Source: Phoronis australis (lineage: Eukaryota; Phoronida; Phoronidae). Taken from it: 64,000 nt of DNA. How positions within the stretch are numbered: position 1 is the first letter of the stretch; each line of letters opens with the position of its first letter. The position numbers and the translations under genes are program-made. The stretch is from positions 490,627-554,626 of the forward strand of contig NMRA01000133.1 in the NCBI GenBank assembly GCA_002633005.1. Reading direction: 5' to 3'. Below the pieces are notes generated by a model, which saw only the letters and a program-made list of their open reading frames with translations, was not told the DNA's origin and searched no databases. Below are positions 58,501 to 62,825 of the stretch, one piece after another.

Positions 58501-61069
58501 TATGTTTGACAGTCCGTTGTCCATACTGTAGGGGCTGTATGTAAAACCAAAGAATCCATTGTACCAGTGCCAAAAGTCAAAAATTATAGCTTTGCATTAC
58601 TTTCTGTTTGACTCCCATAATGCAGGAAGCTTTAGAATTTCTGATATGACTGTCACCTTACTAGATCTATAGCTCTACAAATCATGACTGAGCAACTGGA
58701 AAAAAATGACACCTTTCCCAAAAACAATAAATCGGAACTGAAACTTGACACTGGACAGCAATGATGCTATTTTTCATTTTGTCATATCATAGGTGTAATT
58801 TATGCATCTGCACAAAAATTGTCCATACAGCCTGAGTAGGACATGAAAAGTAACTGTTGAGTCTACTCGACAATTGAATCTGTATCAGCCAAGTTCGCAC
58901 ATAAACAAGTTGGAATTGGCAACAATATTGCAACTTGTGCTGGAGGTCTCATGTAAGACCAATTATTACCTAAACCAGAAGACAGCTCTACTTAATTGAA
59001 CTTTTACAATGGCACCAGCTAGTTGATATACAGGCCCCAGAATTAAAGCCAACCAGATAATTGCATTGAAGTGCACAGCACAACCAGTTACCAGAACAAA
59101 TTACTCTCGGAATGAGTCGTCTCTAGGTTTTATAGTGGACACTGTTTGGGTGGGGCAACTTGACACACATGTGAAAACGTACCACCTTATCGAAGTAGGG
59201 TAACTTGTTCTGAGGTAACTTGGCCCAGCGCAAGTGGGTGCAAGCATGCAGAACTACAATCTGCATGCTTGCTCAGTTACTGATGGTTGGTGTACGTAAT
59301 GCTTTTGAGTCATATTTGTTGCAAGATGTAGCATGTGCAGTGTGCACACAGGATTGACTGGAGACAAGTAGCTCAAAGGGAAGGTGTTCTAGTGTTACTC
59401 GGCATGAATTTCATTACTACTGAATATTTAGCCACAGAGTCCATGATATTTCAGTCCTGCCAAAATTGCCAGTGTATTTGGGTGAGCACAGTAATATGAT
59501 AGCTCTCAGCAAAGGCACAGTGTTCTTCCTATGGGAATGCAAAATTGATTTACTTTATGACAAAAAATATACTAAACAAAATATACCAGGACACTATCAA
59601 AACTACGATCACTTGGATTTTAGGCCCTGTCGGCTGTCATACTAACTTATTTCTAGTCTAGGCAGAGCGTCGACGTATATTGCAAAGTTAACTAAACCGT
59701 TCATATCGGCTTTGGTAGTTAACAACATCGAAGTAAAGGGTAGGTGATGCTGTCGTAATCAAAGTAATCACAAGGTAGCGTTGCATACCAAGATTTTTTT
59801 AATGTGACAATTTCAGAACATTAACATATTGTGCTAATTGAAATAAAACTTATTTCTAATTCGATTGGTGATTATTGGAGCACAATACTAGCGATGACAC
59901 TGCCCTTTAATTGCTGACGATAACAGTGGCACCTGGCTATAACTTCGATGGGACCGAAGTTGACTGTTCATACTGCACCGCAGGGTCGATGTTCTGCTGA
60001 TAAATTCACGTATTTACTACTCAGTTAACTGGAGCTGTTAACTTCGATCCAGGACCGAAGTTACCCACTCATACAGACCATAACTCCACAAAACATTGAC
60101 ATGGCGACGTTAGATGAAAATTAGGTAACAAATATGTCAATGACATCATCCTAAGAAAACATGGCCGCCAACAGGCAATGGGCATTTATACCATGTACTC
60201 AAGTAAATAACACTGGTTTTAGGAAATGTGATTTAATTCAATCGTAAATTCAAAGGGTCAAAGTTCATGTTATCAAATACTAGACAAAGTTTATTGACAG
60301 GTAGTGCTCGATTATGCAACTCTTGCAACTTGTCAACATGACCTCACATTTTGTTTAGCGGCCTGACCACCACCCCAAGTTACCAAAGAGTCGCCACATC
60401 AAAATACTTCAACAAGTAAACAGATGGGAGTCGAACCTGTTCGGTAAAAACAGAAGGGATTGTTCGTGTCTCATTTAGACGTTCATATCCTGATTCCACG
60501 TCCTTATTCTGAGTACACTATGGTTTATTTCCATGACGACTTATCTTGGCTTACACTTAATGACTCCAGCATGAATGTTTTAAGTTTGAGTCAGAATTAA
60601 AAATTTTGAGCTTTTACCCTAAATAGTCTATACTCAAGTAAGTTGCTCGAGCCCCTGTGCCATCAAGTGCAACCTTGGACTCCCCACTCAACAGCATATA
60701 CAATAATATACCCAAGCAGAAAATAACAGACAATTATCTTGAGTGCACAAAAACGGAATATCTCTATAATAACTTCGAGTTCGATGTTGAAGACAAAGAT
60801 TCGACCCTAGGCCCTGAACTCCATATTCTGCTTCCATTAGTAACACCAAATCTCTGTTCAAGCCTCACAAGTAGAGTCTATTTATTGTGGATAAAGTAGA
60901 AACCCAGCTACAATATGTGCCCCCATAAGTATTCTGTAATGAACTCAAGAAGATGGTAAGAAAAGAAAGTGGTTTTCATGTCAAACTGTGTCAAGAGTAA
61001 ATTGTTTACTTACCTAGTGCCTTTTTTCTGCCCATCATCTGCTGGGCCATTCTGTTCTGAGCTGGCCAT
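4418..61069 (-). CDS. Non-visual (beta-type) arrestin, complete 13-exon gene
   Basis: GPCR adaptor: binds phosphorylated active receptors, uncouples them from G protein and links them to clathrin/AP-2 at the plasma membrane. Exons in coding order: 61014-61069, 33902-33932, 32427-32487, 24721-24962, 24178-24237, 21497-21561, 18944-19079, 18349-18433, 16017-16089, 12310-12456, 10692-10781, 5085-5231, 4418-4517. Every intron is GT-AG, phases match, and the joined frame is 430 codons; mammalian beta-arrestins are about 410-418. Visible landmarks: phosphate-sensing K22-K23; polar-core D38, R180, D304, D311 and C-tail R417 (by alignment to D26, R169, D290, D297, R393 of beta-arrestin 1); finger loop in [15 protein letters not shown] (76-90); clathrin box LIQLD (392-396); AP-2 motif in [13 protein letters not shown] (407-419). 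The tail motifs favour a non-visual over a visual arrestin. The N-terminus is about 12 residues longer than in mammals. Residues 246-283 are the most diverged part. The 27-kb first intron and the nested kinase gene are notable. Confidence 0.97.
4712..4944. repeat. 33-bp minisatellite, about 7 copies
   Basis: Units contain TTAGAGCCAACATGG and CTATGTGTTAGCATT with internal variants (GGCGCT or GGTTCT). It fills much of the 567-bp arrestin intron 12. A unit length divisible by three gives spurious open frames on both strands. Confidence 0.95.
5085..5231 (-). CDS. Arrestin exon 12 (clathrin-box exon)
   Basis: Completes Ser349, then codes [18 protein letters not shown], a Pro/Ser-rich linker, and [12 protein letters not shown] (to 397). 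VELPFTL.HPKP ends the folded C-domain. The linker is the flexible tail, and LIQLD fits the clathrin-box pattern (LIELD in beta-arrestin 1). Acceptor ttttgcag, donor ACAAA|gtaagt. Confidence 0.97.
6257..6386 (+). CDS. CHK-like kinase exon 1
   Basis: Codes [20 protein letters not shown] through VSRMTKP plus one base of Gly44, ending CCGG|gtgagt. This matches the N-terminal helix region that precedes the glycine loop in the family. The ATG in CAAGATGG is the first in frame and has a favourable A at -3 and G at +4. It is confirmed by the in-phase join to GEHIGSC in exon 2. Confidence 0.88.
6257..8204 (+). CDS. CHK/EcKinase-like protein (DUF1679-type), two exons
   Basis: Exons 6257-6386 and 7045-8204, GT-AG intron of 658 bp, 429 codons, a typical length for this family of choline/ecdysteroid-kinase-like proteins (protein-kinase-like fold phosphorylating small hydroxylated molecules). 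Visible: [11 protein letters not shown] (44-54) as the glycine-loop equivalent; ATP-binding Lys73 in LVVKTNF; Glu94 in [21 protein letters not shown] (141-153) at the hinge; [12 protein letters not shown] (171-182); metal-binding DFQ at 292-294 followed by YYGSPTFDL. The catalytic loop, usually HGDxWxxN, reads LLDFSTRN (267-274): Asp and Asn are kept, but His is Leu and Trp is Ser. It may therefore be a divergent enzyme or a pseudokinase. The substrate cannot be told. It lies in arrestin intron 11 on the opposite strand. A poly(A) signal is at 8423-8428. Confidence 0.93.
7045..8204 (+). CDS. CHK-like kinase exon 2
   Basis: Carries almost the whole kinase-like domain (44-429) in a single 1160-nt exon, after acceptor tgtaatttaag. 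It remains open to TAG at 8202-8204. Codon use is clearly protein-coding, unlike the other open frames in the surrounding DNA, which look like chance. Confidence 0.95.
8423..8428 (+). terminator. Poly(A) signal of the CHK-like gene
   Basis: Canonical AATAAA about 220 bp after the stop codon, followed by a T/G-containing stretch. It is the first good signal downstream. It places the end of this transcript well before arrestin exon 11, so the nested gene would stay inside the intron. Confidence 0.65.
10101..10183 (+). mobile_element. Non-LTR retrotransposon 3' tail, copy 1
   Basis: GAGGGTCCTCTTGGAAAGCA, then a GAAAAGGCCACCCTC stem partner, then CATTTTAAAT and an AATAAA-type A-rich end. The same tail is at 24305-24394. 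The hairpin followed by short A-rich repeats is typical of CR1/L2-type LINE 3' ends. The clade is an inference. Confidence 0.65.
10215..10638. mobile_element. MITE family A, copy 1 (424 bp)
   Basis: Begins GGTTGCATGAAACAGTCCCA and ends in the reverse complement. The terminal repeats stay similar for about 60 bp (through AATAGGGAC and CTAAGTTCCCTAA, and loosely TGCGTATTT). There is no coding. It ends about 55 bp from the arrestin exon 11 donor. No target duplication is certain. Confidence 0.88.
10692..10781 (-). CDS. Arrestin exon 11 (90 nt)
   Basis: Completes Ile319, then codes [20 protein letters not shown] and RLILGLLGT (320-348). [11 protein letters not shown] matches LGIIVSYKVKV of mammalian arrestins. 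Acceptor catttcag, donor ACCAG|gtacgt. The end of an inverted-repeat MITE (10215-10638) lies about 55 bp downstream of this donor, inside intron 11. Confidence 0.97.
11137..11974. mobile_element. TIR element, 838 bp, in arrestin intron 10
   Basis: Left end GGGCTGTTCCAGTAAAATC and right end its imperfect complement; similarity continues through a run of G (left) or C (right). It is flanked on both sides by TGA, a possible 3-bp target duplication. The interior has no convincing transposase. Confidence 0.8.
12310..12456 (-). CDS. Arrestin exon 10 (lariat-loop exon)
   Basis: Completes Glu270, then codes [20 protein letters not shown] and continues to [11 protein letters not shown] (271-318). [16 protein letters not shown] is the arrestin lariat (gate) loop and carries the polar-core acids D304 and D311. 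Acceptor actctcag, donor ACCAT|gtaagg. Confidence 0.97.
12457..16016 (-). other. Arrestin intron 9, no feature seen
   Basis: 3,560 bp without recognisable genes, terminal repeats or tandem arrays. Short open frames (for example 15156-15470) have no family match I can see. Confidence 0.6.
16017..16089 (-). CDS. Arrestin exon 9 (diverged C-domain exon, 73 nt)
   Basis: Codes [19 protein letters not shown] then EERES (246-269). ADI.LF and YKCPV anchor it to the family segment VRQYADICLF..AQYKCPV, but Arg and Tyr after Val are replaced by Ile and Ala, and the following acidic loop differs. Acceptor tttattag. An AG 8 nt inside the exon would break the frame. Donor TCTGA|gtaagt. A sequence resembling a CTCF core (AGGTGGCGCTA) falls in this exon and is probably coincidental with coding. 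Confidence 0.93.
16908..17650. mobile_element. TIR element family C, copy 1 (about 743 bp)
   Basis: Starts AGGGCTGCCAACCTATT and ends AACAGTTGGCAGCCCTG. A diverged second copy is at 57050-57822, sharing interior blocks such as CACATCAATGTTTT and CGATATC. The CAGGGCTGCC end suggests a hAT-like non-autonomous element, but no clean target duplication is seen. It lies in arrestin intron 8. Confidence 0.82.
18349..18433 (-). CDS. Arrestin exon 8 (85 nt)
   Basis: Codes [17 protein letters not shown], then [11 protein letters not shown] (218-245), plus the first base of Val246. It corresponds to the C-domain strand [27 protein letters not shown] of beta-arrestins. Acceptor aactgcag, donor TCAG|gtatgt. 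Confidence 0.97.
18944..19079 (-). CDS. Arrestin exon 7
   Basis: Codes the third base of Arg172 and [14 protein letters not shown] through LEASLDKE (173-217). R180 in VRLAIRK is the polar-core arginine that reads receptor phosphate. [10 protein letters not shown] in vertebrates corresponds to [10 protein letters not shown] here and marks the start of the C-domain. Acceptor ctctgttag, donor GAG|gtaagg. Confidence 0.98.
20217..20217. other. Single N: assembly gap or join
   Basis: One ambiguous base directly at the truncated edge of the BEL/Pao fragment. Sequence to its left has no visible relation to the retrotransposon. The true distance across this point is unknown. Confidence 0.8.
20218..20417 (-). 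pseudogene. BEL/Pao retrotransposon integrase C-terminal fragment
   Basis: About 66 codons are open in frame and include [13 protein letters not shown] and, further on, [13 protein letters not shown]. This is the characteristic segment after the integrase core of BEL/Pao pol polyproteins. There is no Met, so an ATG-based search misses it. The fragment ends at the N at 20217, exactly where the motif should continue (KRWSREYL-like), and upstream it dissolves into stops. It is a scrap in arrestin intron 6, not a gene. Confidence 0.85.
21497..21561 (-). CDS. Arrestin exon 6 (65 nt)
   Basis: Codes [21 protein letters not shown] plus two bases of Arg172. CGVDYE is the family signature after DTGK. 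The ELNKPHKR stretch corresponds to EEKIHKR of mammalian beta-arrestins. Acceptor gtttacag, donor AAAAG|gtaaga. Confidence 0.97.
21889..22240 (-). mobile_element. Penelope-like element terminal remnant
   Basis: On the minus strand: CTTGATGATGTCTAATGAAT, then AGACGAAACGTTGGTTGAAC and a TTTATTTGTGCGGC block. GATGATG.. followed by GAAACGTTGG is typical of the region after the GIY-YIG domain in Penelope-like elements. The block around TTTGTGCGGC returns inverted at 22190-22240, giving about 40-bp inverted arms around roughly 250 bp, as in their inverted terminal structures. No intact coding is visible. The family assignment is an inference. Confidence 0.5.
24178..24237 (-). CDS. Arrestin exon 5 (60 nt)
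   Basis: Codes [20 protein letters not shown], matching the N-domain strand NLPCSVTLQPGPEDTGK of beta-arrestins. Both junctions are phase 0. Acceptor is a weak CAG after an A/T-poor stretch (ttaaatggtttcag), donor AAG|gtgagt. Intron 4 upstream is only 483 bp and holds a LINE tail. Confidence 0.97.
24305..24394 (+). mobile_element. Non-LTR retrotransposon 3' tail, copy 2
   Basis: GAGGGCCCTCTTGGAAAGCA and GAAGAGGTCACCCTC form a stem, followed by an (AAAT)n tail. It is the same family as 10101-10183 and the same orientation. It sits in the 483-bp arrestin intron 4. Confidence 0.75.
24721..24962 (-). CDS. Arrestin exon 4 (finger-loop exon)
   Basis: Codes residues 50-130, from [13 protein letters not shown] to [11 protein letters not shown]. 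It includes the finger loop in [12 protein letters not shown], which inserts into the receptor core, and [12 protein letters not shown], one of the most conserved arrestin stretches. Acceptor gattccag, donor CAG|gtgaga. The 242-nt length suggests that one exon here covers what other animals may split into two. The open frame on the opposite strand at 24616-24951 is only a shadow of this exon. Confidence 0.98.
26585..27003 (+). mobile_element. Probable LINE 3' end with poly(A)
   Basis: An 86-codon frame from 26614 contains [19 protein letters not shown], which resembles the last residues of LINE ORF2 proteins (short LxxGxxxLSxxxN pattern). It is followed by an AT-rich UTR, AATAAA near 26982 and an A run at 26993-27000. 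The resemblance is weak and the frame is very hydrophobic. Confidence 0.4.
27046..27203. repeat. 16-bp tandem repeat, about 10 degenerate copies
   Basis: Units vary around CTAGAACTAACGTTAC, with CTAG and GTTA-type self-complementary cores. Arrestin intron 3. Confidence 0.85.
29677..29719. repeat. Perfect hairpin, 18-nt arms
   Basis: ATGCCACCACAGAGCATA and its exact reverse complement are separated by 7 nt. No T run or other transcription-end signal is attached. It lies 85 bp from the larger foldback at 29805. Confidence 0.93.
29805..29968. mobile_element. Foldback element, 164 bp
   Basis: Outer arms ATAGATTATTACATG and complement, then a looser zone, then 37-nt inner arms (29840-29876 and 29897-29933) with one mismatch, containing GAGTGGATTTTGTAGAATTA, around a 20-nt loop. 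The whole sequence folds on itself. Likely a foldback MITE. Confidence 0.88.
30494..30733 (+). mobile_element. tRNA-derived SINE (5' end confident)
   Basis: RNA polymerase III box A TGGTGTAGTGG at 30501-30511 fits TRGYNNARNGG. Box B GGTTTGAAACC at 30544-30554 has one change from GGTTCGANNCC. The 33-bp spacing is right for a tRNA head. The cloverleaf does not close well, so this is not a working tRNA gene. The body runs on to about 30733, and the tail boundary is uncertain. Confidence 0.7.
31922..31990. repeat. 21-bp tandem repeat, about 3.3 copies
   Basis: Units around ATGGATATCTGTGTGGAGTG. Arrestin intron 3. Confidence 0.9.
32427..32487 (-). CDS. Arrestin exon 3 (61 nt)
   Basis: Codes [20 protein letters not shown] plus the first base of Asp50. 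The segment contains the polar-core aspartate (D38 in KRDF). Acceptor gattatag, donor ATTG|gtaagt. The next exon begins with AT, giving DPIDGVV across the junction. Confidence 0.97.
32889..32931. repeat. (CA)n microsatellite
   Basis: Starts as CACACG units and becomes pure CA. Arrestin intron 2. Confidence 0.97.
33902..33932 (-). CDS. Arrestin exon 2 (31-nt microexon)
   Basis: Codes the last base of Arg19 and [10 protein letters not shown], containing the two adjacent lysines that sense receptor phosphates (K22, K23). Acceptor tttttcag, donor AAG|gtaaat. From memory, vertebrate arrestin genes have a same-sized exon here; this should be checked against an annotated gene. It lies between the 27-kb intron 1 and a 1.4-kb intron 2. 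Confidence 0.96.
34937..35085. repeat. About 50-bp degenerate tandem repeat, 3 copies
   Basis: Shared blocks ACAAGCAACACAAGTT, ACAGAAAATTCAT and CAAATCTTCATGTAA recur with small indels. Arrestin intron 1. Confidence 0.8.
36010..36075. repeat. Short CCACCAAGTCCACCC-type tandem repeat
   Basis: Three or so imperfect units of GGTC(A/G)CCACCAAGTCCACCC. Confidence 0.75.
36612..37035 (-). pseudogene. RTE-like LINE reverse-transcriptase C-terminal fragment, frameshifted
   Basis: One frame (37035 to about 36845) reads [16 protein letters not shown] and [10 protein letters not shown]. The match then moves to another frame (about 36850-36612), reading [28 protein letters not shown] and [14 protein letters not shown]. 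These are the well-known C-terminal blocks of RTE/endonuclease-RT LINE proteins. At least one frameshift near 36845 breaks it. The tail GATGATGAGGATGAC just downstream (near 36590) fits RTE-type 3' repeats. Arrestin intron 1. Confidence 0.9.
37558..37935. repeat. 42-bp minisatellite, 9 copies
   Basis: Units contain CTGCTACTTGTTTATGGCTC and TAATGATTTCACGTGT. Variants are CGAGTA, CCAGCA and CATGTG. As 42 is a multiple of three, two overlapping open frames cross it. They are artefacts. Confidence 0.97.
38237..38698. mobile_element. MITE family B, copy 1 (462 bp), AAAAG target duplication
   Basis: Left end GCTCTTTCATACTGAC, right end GTTAGTATGAAAGGGTC, flanked on both sides by AAAAG (38232-38236 and 38699-38703). 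Diverged copy at 59623-60122. No coding. Confidence 0.85.
39941..39957 (+). promoter_or_regulatory. CTCF-like motif 1
   Basis: TAGCGCCACCTAGTGAG matches the bilaterian CTCF core (GCGCCACCTAGTGG in this orientation) at all but the final base. It is non-coding, in arrestin intron 1. Function is an inference from the motif alone. Confidence 0.5.
40425..40489. repeat. 32-bp tandem duplication
   Basis: CGCCCACATCCCTAAACACA plus GTACACCAATCT occurs twice in a row, almost identical. Confidence 0.9.
41141..41156 (+). promoter_or_regulatory. CTCF-like motif 2
   Basis: ACGCCACCTAGTGTCC shares CGCCACCTAGTG with motifs 1 and 3 in the same orientation. Arrestin intron 1. Confidence 0.45.
41365..42878. 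mobile_element. TIR element, 1.5 kb, CCGTAATAACCG ends
   Basis: Left CCGTAATAACCGCCCAGGGC and right CCGGTTATTACGG are inverted copies. Both ends continue into G-runs and GCGCTTAT-type blocks. The interior (41480-42770) contains no recognisable transposase. Related scraps are at 1-140, 35285-35410 and 37288-37372. Confidence 0.75.
43957..43973 (+). promoter_or_regulatory. CTCF-like motif 3
   Basis: CAGCGCCACCTAGTATG carries the GCGCCACCTAG core in the same orientation as the motifs at 39941 and 41141. Confidence 0.45.
44967..46038 (+). mobile_element. piggyBac element, internally deleted (1,072 bp)
   Basis: Flanked by TTAA at 44963-44966 and 46039-46042. Ends CCTTTTCAACTCC and GGAGTTGAAAGAG are inverted repeats. 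Subterminal units GACCGCTTGACCGGTCTC and GACCGCTTTATCGGTCTC repeat at 44982 and 45029. TTAA with a CC-start terminus is diagnostic for piggyBac. Only scraps of transposase remain. Confidence 0.92.
45234..45293 (+). pseudogene. piggyBac transposase N-terminal scrap
   Basis: A 19-residue frame, [19 protein letters not shown], then stop. An acidic D/S start is usual for piggyBac transposases. A later piece at about 45350-45460 ([19 protein letters not shown]) is out of context. The catalytic region is absent. Confidence 0.6.
46885..47184. repeat. Degenerate GCTGAGCACAAG..ATTGCC tandem array, left part
   Basis: About eight loose units of 35-45 bp sharing GGCTGAGCACAAG, (T/C)GAATTGCC and a GTCAT or GTCATTA block. 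The array continues at 49019-49215 after the transposon at 47189-49014, which split it. One isolated unit lies near 51168-51215. Confidence 0.82.
47343..47555 (+). pseudogene. THAP zinc-finger exon, frameshifted
   Basis: ATG at 47343 reads [16 protein letters not shown], then [10 protein letters not shown] and KRWINQTV, matching THAP landmarks: the first Cys pair (C-x2-C), the FxFPK block and the invariant Trp. After Thr45 the frame runs to a stop at 47502. The next frame continues the family-like [20 protein letters not shown] (about 47484-47547) before AAG|gtatgc, a good splice donor. The distal Cys-x2-His is lost in this damaged stretch. It lies 155 bp inside the left end of the transposon. 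Family assignment firm, function dead. Confidence 0.82.
47732..48067. repeat. 48-bp minisatellite, 7 copies
   Basis: Units contain AAAATGCATTGCATGCCCGT and AGCCTACTAACCTATT, with TTGG or TTAG and CCCG, CCCA or CCTG variants. It lies inside the THAP-bearing transposon. A minus-strand open frame (47723-48028) is an artefact of the unit length. Confidence 0.97.
49019..49215. repeat. Degenerate GCTGAGCACAAG array, right part
   Basis: About five units continuing the array interrupted at 47189. Blocks are GCTGAGCACAAGCC, ATTGCC and GTCACAA. Confidence 0.82.
49216..53761. other. Intron 1 stretch with little content
   Basis: Apart from the miniature element at 51286-51442 and one stray repeat unit near 51168, I find no gene, terminal repeat or tandem array. 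The 114-codon minus frame at 51655-51999 is unrecognised. Confidence 0.5.
51286..51442. mobile_element. GACCTATCGC family, 157-bp miniature copy
   Basis: Left GACCTATCGCAAGCTCCACC, right GGAGATAGGTC, with AATT to the left and AACT to the right. Inverted, its right half matches the left end of the 44579 copy, including GACCAATCAGAAC and GCCAGGT blocks. No coding capacity. Confidence 0.82.
53762..54040. repeat. 28-bp minisatellite, about 10 copies
   Basis: Units share AAAGGTAGTG, TTGTAATGCATGTGT. Later units have small indels. Arrestin intron 1. Confidence 0.93.
54782..55021. repeat. 240-bp direct duplication, left copy
   Basis: Read by eye as identical, base for base, to 55221-55460. The two are separated by 198 bp of transposon-like sequence and an N. 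Confidence 0.93.
55022..55219. mobile_element. hAT-like end, truncated at an assembly N
   Basis: Begins CAGGGCTCGACGCTATTAAA, a typical hAT-like start, followed by several CCAGGTCGCATTTT repeats. It stops at N (55220) without a right terminus. Confidence 0.6.
55220..55220. other. Single N: assembly join
   Basis: Directly precedes the second copy of the 240-bp duplication, so it most likely joins two haplotypes or contigs rather than marking one unread base. Confidence 0.8.
55221..55460. repeat. 240-bp direct duplication, right copy
   Basis: Same as 54782-55021 but continues TAGAAGAACTGC where the left copy continues with CAGGGCTCGACG. Confidence 0.93.
56545..57049. repeat. About 50-bp minisatellite, first block
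   Basis: Roughly ten units sharing GGGAAGGACTTTGAAGAGCA, CGACAC.TGATGAC and AAAGAC..CGGCT. A 157-codon minus-strand frame here is a repeat artefact. The array is cut by the TIR element at 57050-57822. Confidence 0.93.
57050..57822. mobile_element. TIR element family C, copy 2, inside the minisatellite
   Basis: Left CAGGGCTGCAAACCTATT, right CAATTGGCAGTCCTG; the interior is similar to 16908-17650. GCTACAAC before and GCTACAGG after share six of eight bases, compatible with an old 8-bp target duplication. Confidence 0.8.
57823..58160. repeat. About 50-bp minisatellite, second block
   Basis: Six or so units with AAGGACTTAGAAGAGCACG and TTGATGACAAAGACAACAGC, the same unit as 56545-57049 but with block-specific variants. 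Confidence 0.92.
58161..59622. other. Intron 1 stretch, no gene seen
   Basis: Ordinary AT-rich intronic sequence. A short block at about 59150-59230 (AGGGTAACTTG.TCT) resembles 40826-40880 and may be an unlisted dispersed repeat. Confidence 0.45.
59623..60122. mobile_element. MITE family B, copy 2 (diverged)
   Basis: Matches 38237-38698 in the same order: TCATACTAAC end, GAGCGTCGAC, GTAGGTGATGCTGTCGT, AAGATTTTTTTAATG and a CTTATTTCTAATTC.ATTGGTGATTAT block. The ends are eroded. Confidence 0.75.
61014..61069 (-). CDS. Arrestin exon 1 (start codon)
   Basis: Codes [18 protein letters not shown] plus the first two bases of Arg19. The ATG is followed by G (+4) and preceded by CTCACTCA. The donor reads AG|gtaagt. 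The next exon supplies the third base, giving GTRVFKK, the conserved start of the arrestin N-domain. The residues before GTR are not conserved, and the MASSEQ.. extension replaces the short MGDK of vertebrates. The ATG is chosen because it is the only in-frame Met just upstream of GTR. A further 5' non-coding exon cannot be excluded. Confidence 0.9.
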
Positions 61070-61616
61070 TGAGTGAGGTAGTCGTACTTGGTCTCTCACT
61101 CGGATGCGTTTTCTCTTGTCTTTTTGCTATAACTCGAGTGAGTTACAAACTGTGAACATATCAGTTTCAGAAATTCAATATGTCCGCCTTTACCCTTATA
61201 TCGACCTTCACAGACGGAGAAAACTAGAGTCGATAAATCACAAAACGGTATTTCAATGTCGCATGATTTGACCTTGCATTCATAACAACGAGCATAAACG
61301 AAGATAAGACACTATCGGCATTTTACTAAAGTTATTTCATGCAAAGCCACTGGTTTTGTATTACCGACAGCCGACACACAGGGCGACAGATTTCACAGTC
61401 AATGTTGCACTGCAGTGACTCTTTCCTTGCAGGGCAATGAAACAGTTCCGCCCGATTTTTTACGAAACATTTATCCACTGAAAAAAACGGGTAAGTAATA
61501 ACACCTTCAGGACTTTGATATTACGTAAACATTGCAGTCAGCAAGTTTCAGTCTAAATATTATTACACACCGCCTTCACTTGGCTCGATGTGTCACGCAA
61601 GCCCCGGAATGCTGTA

Positions 61617-62066
61617 CGTGAACTTGGAATCCTGCTTAATCTCAAGATTAAGCGGAAGTGAGTGTTGCATGAACTTGGAATACGTGAGGCAACGTGACAA
61701 GTTTACTCAAATAATCACGTTCATGTTCATAAAAATTTGCACTGCACTAAATCAAGTTACAATTGAATAAAATAATGTCAATTTTAACTAACCTTTTCAA
61801 CTACGGGCGATTAGTTTCACCAAACAATAATGGATTTAGCCATTTACATATTGATTCCTCAGGTTCAGCCACTCGAGTTACGGTAAAGGAGAAAATGGTT
61901 GTTCGCGAGGCCAATAATTACAAAAATTCTTTTCACCAAACAAAAATTTCACCTTTGTGCCTTAAAGAATATTCAATTCTAAGTTCACGCATACGCGATC
62001 TCGAGATTAAGCAGGATTCCAAGTTCACGCATACGCGATCTTGAGATTACACCAGATTCCAAGTTC
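61617..62066. repeat. Inverted-repeat structure with GAACTTGGAATCCTGCTTAA arms
   Basis: The arm at 61620-61648 recurs inverted at 62001-62026 and, diverged, at 62041-62066. The two right-hand copies are a 40-bp tandem pair with CACGCATACGCGATCT. A partial arm is at 61670. A small palindrome GCTTAATCT..AGATTAAGC is at 61634-61653. Probably a non-autonomous DNA element upstream of arrestin exon 1. Confidence 0.7.
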
Positions 62067-62684
62067 AAGCACAGCATGAACTGGATGTGTATAAGTCACG
62101 TGACCCTCGTAGGCGTATTCGTGACGTTAGGGATACCCATCATGTTTTCTCCTGCAGGTATTTTCCTACAACGTGCACTTTGAGCCCAAAACATTCAAGC
62201 ATTCAACCGCAATTAACTACCGGGGCGATCAGCCATGATTATGTGCCACATCGCATCGACCTGCAAACTAACTGCATTCTTTTTCATGAACACAAGTCTT
62301 TCGACCGTGACGCAGTGTAATTTTGCCCACAGTCACGAAGCATTGCATTTTTTCACGAACCGAAACTCAGTATTTTCTTGTCTTACTTTTTGGCAAGCAC
62401 TTGTCTGTGACAAAAAACGTGTTTAGTAAGAAAAGAACTAAATTTGTGAAAAAGCAGCGGCGTATGAGAGTTCATCGTACTAAACTTTCCGTCGTTAAAA
62501 CGCAGTTGCCGGCGCCGGTTAACTGCGTTGATAACGTGACCCCGGCGGGGTCTATTCTCTTAACTCAGTAATTGGAGAGACTCCACGAAGGAAACCCAAT
62601 CATGTCACATAATTCCAGTATATTACAAAAATCTCCCGTTTGATTTCAACTCCAGACTACACGGGGCTAAATCCAGATATCAAT

Positions 62685-62825
62685 CTAGTCTATTGTCAAA
62701 CATTCAATTACTTCTACCACGGTTCAATGAGTTACTAAGAGAACCGGAAATCAACGAAAAGATATCAATCTAGTCTATTGTCTAACATTCAATTACTCAT
62801 TCTACCACGGTTCAATGAGTTACTA
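62685..62825. repeat. Tandem duplication, about 72 bp, 2 copies
   Basis: GATATCAATCTAGTCTATTG, CATTCAATTACT and CTACCACGGTTCAATGAGTT recur in order with small indels. Confidence 0.9.
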
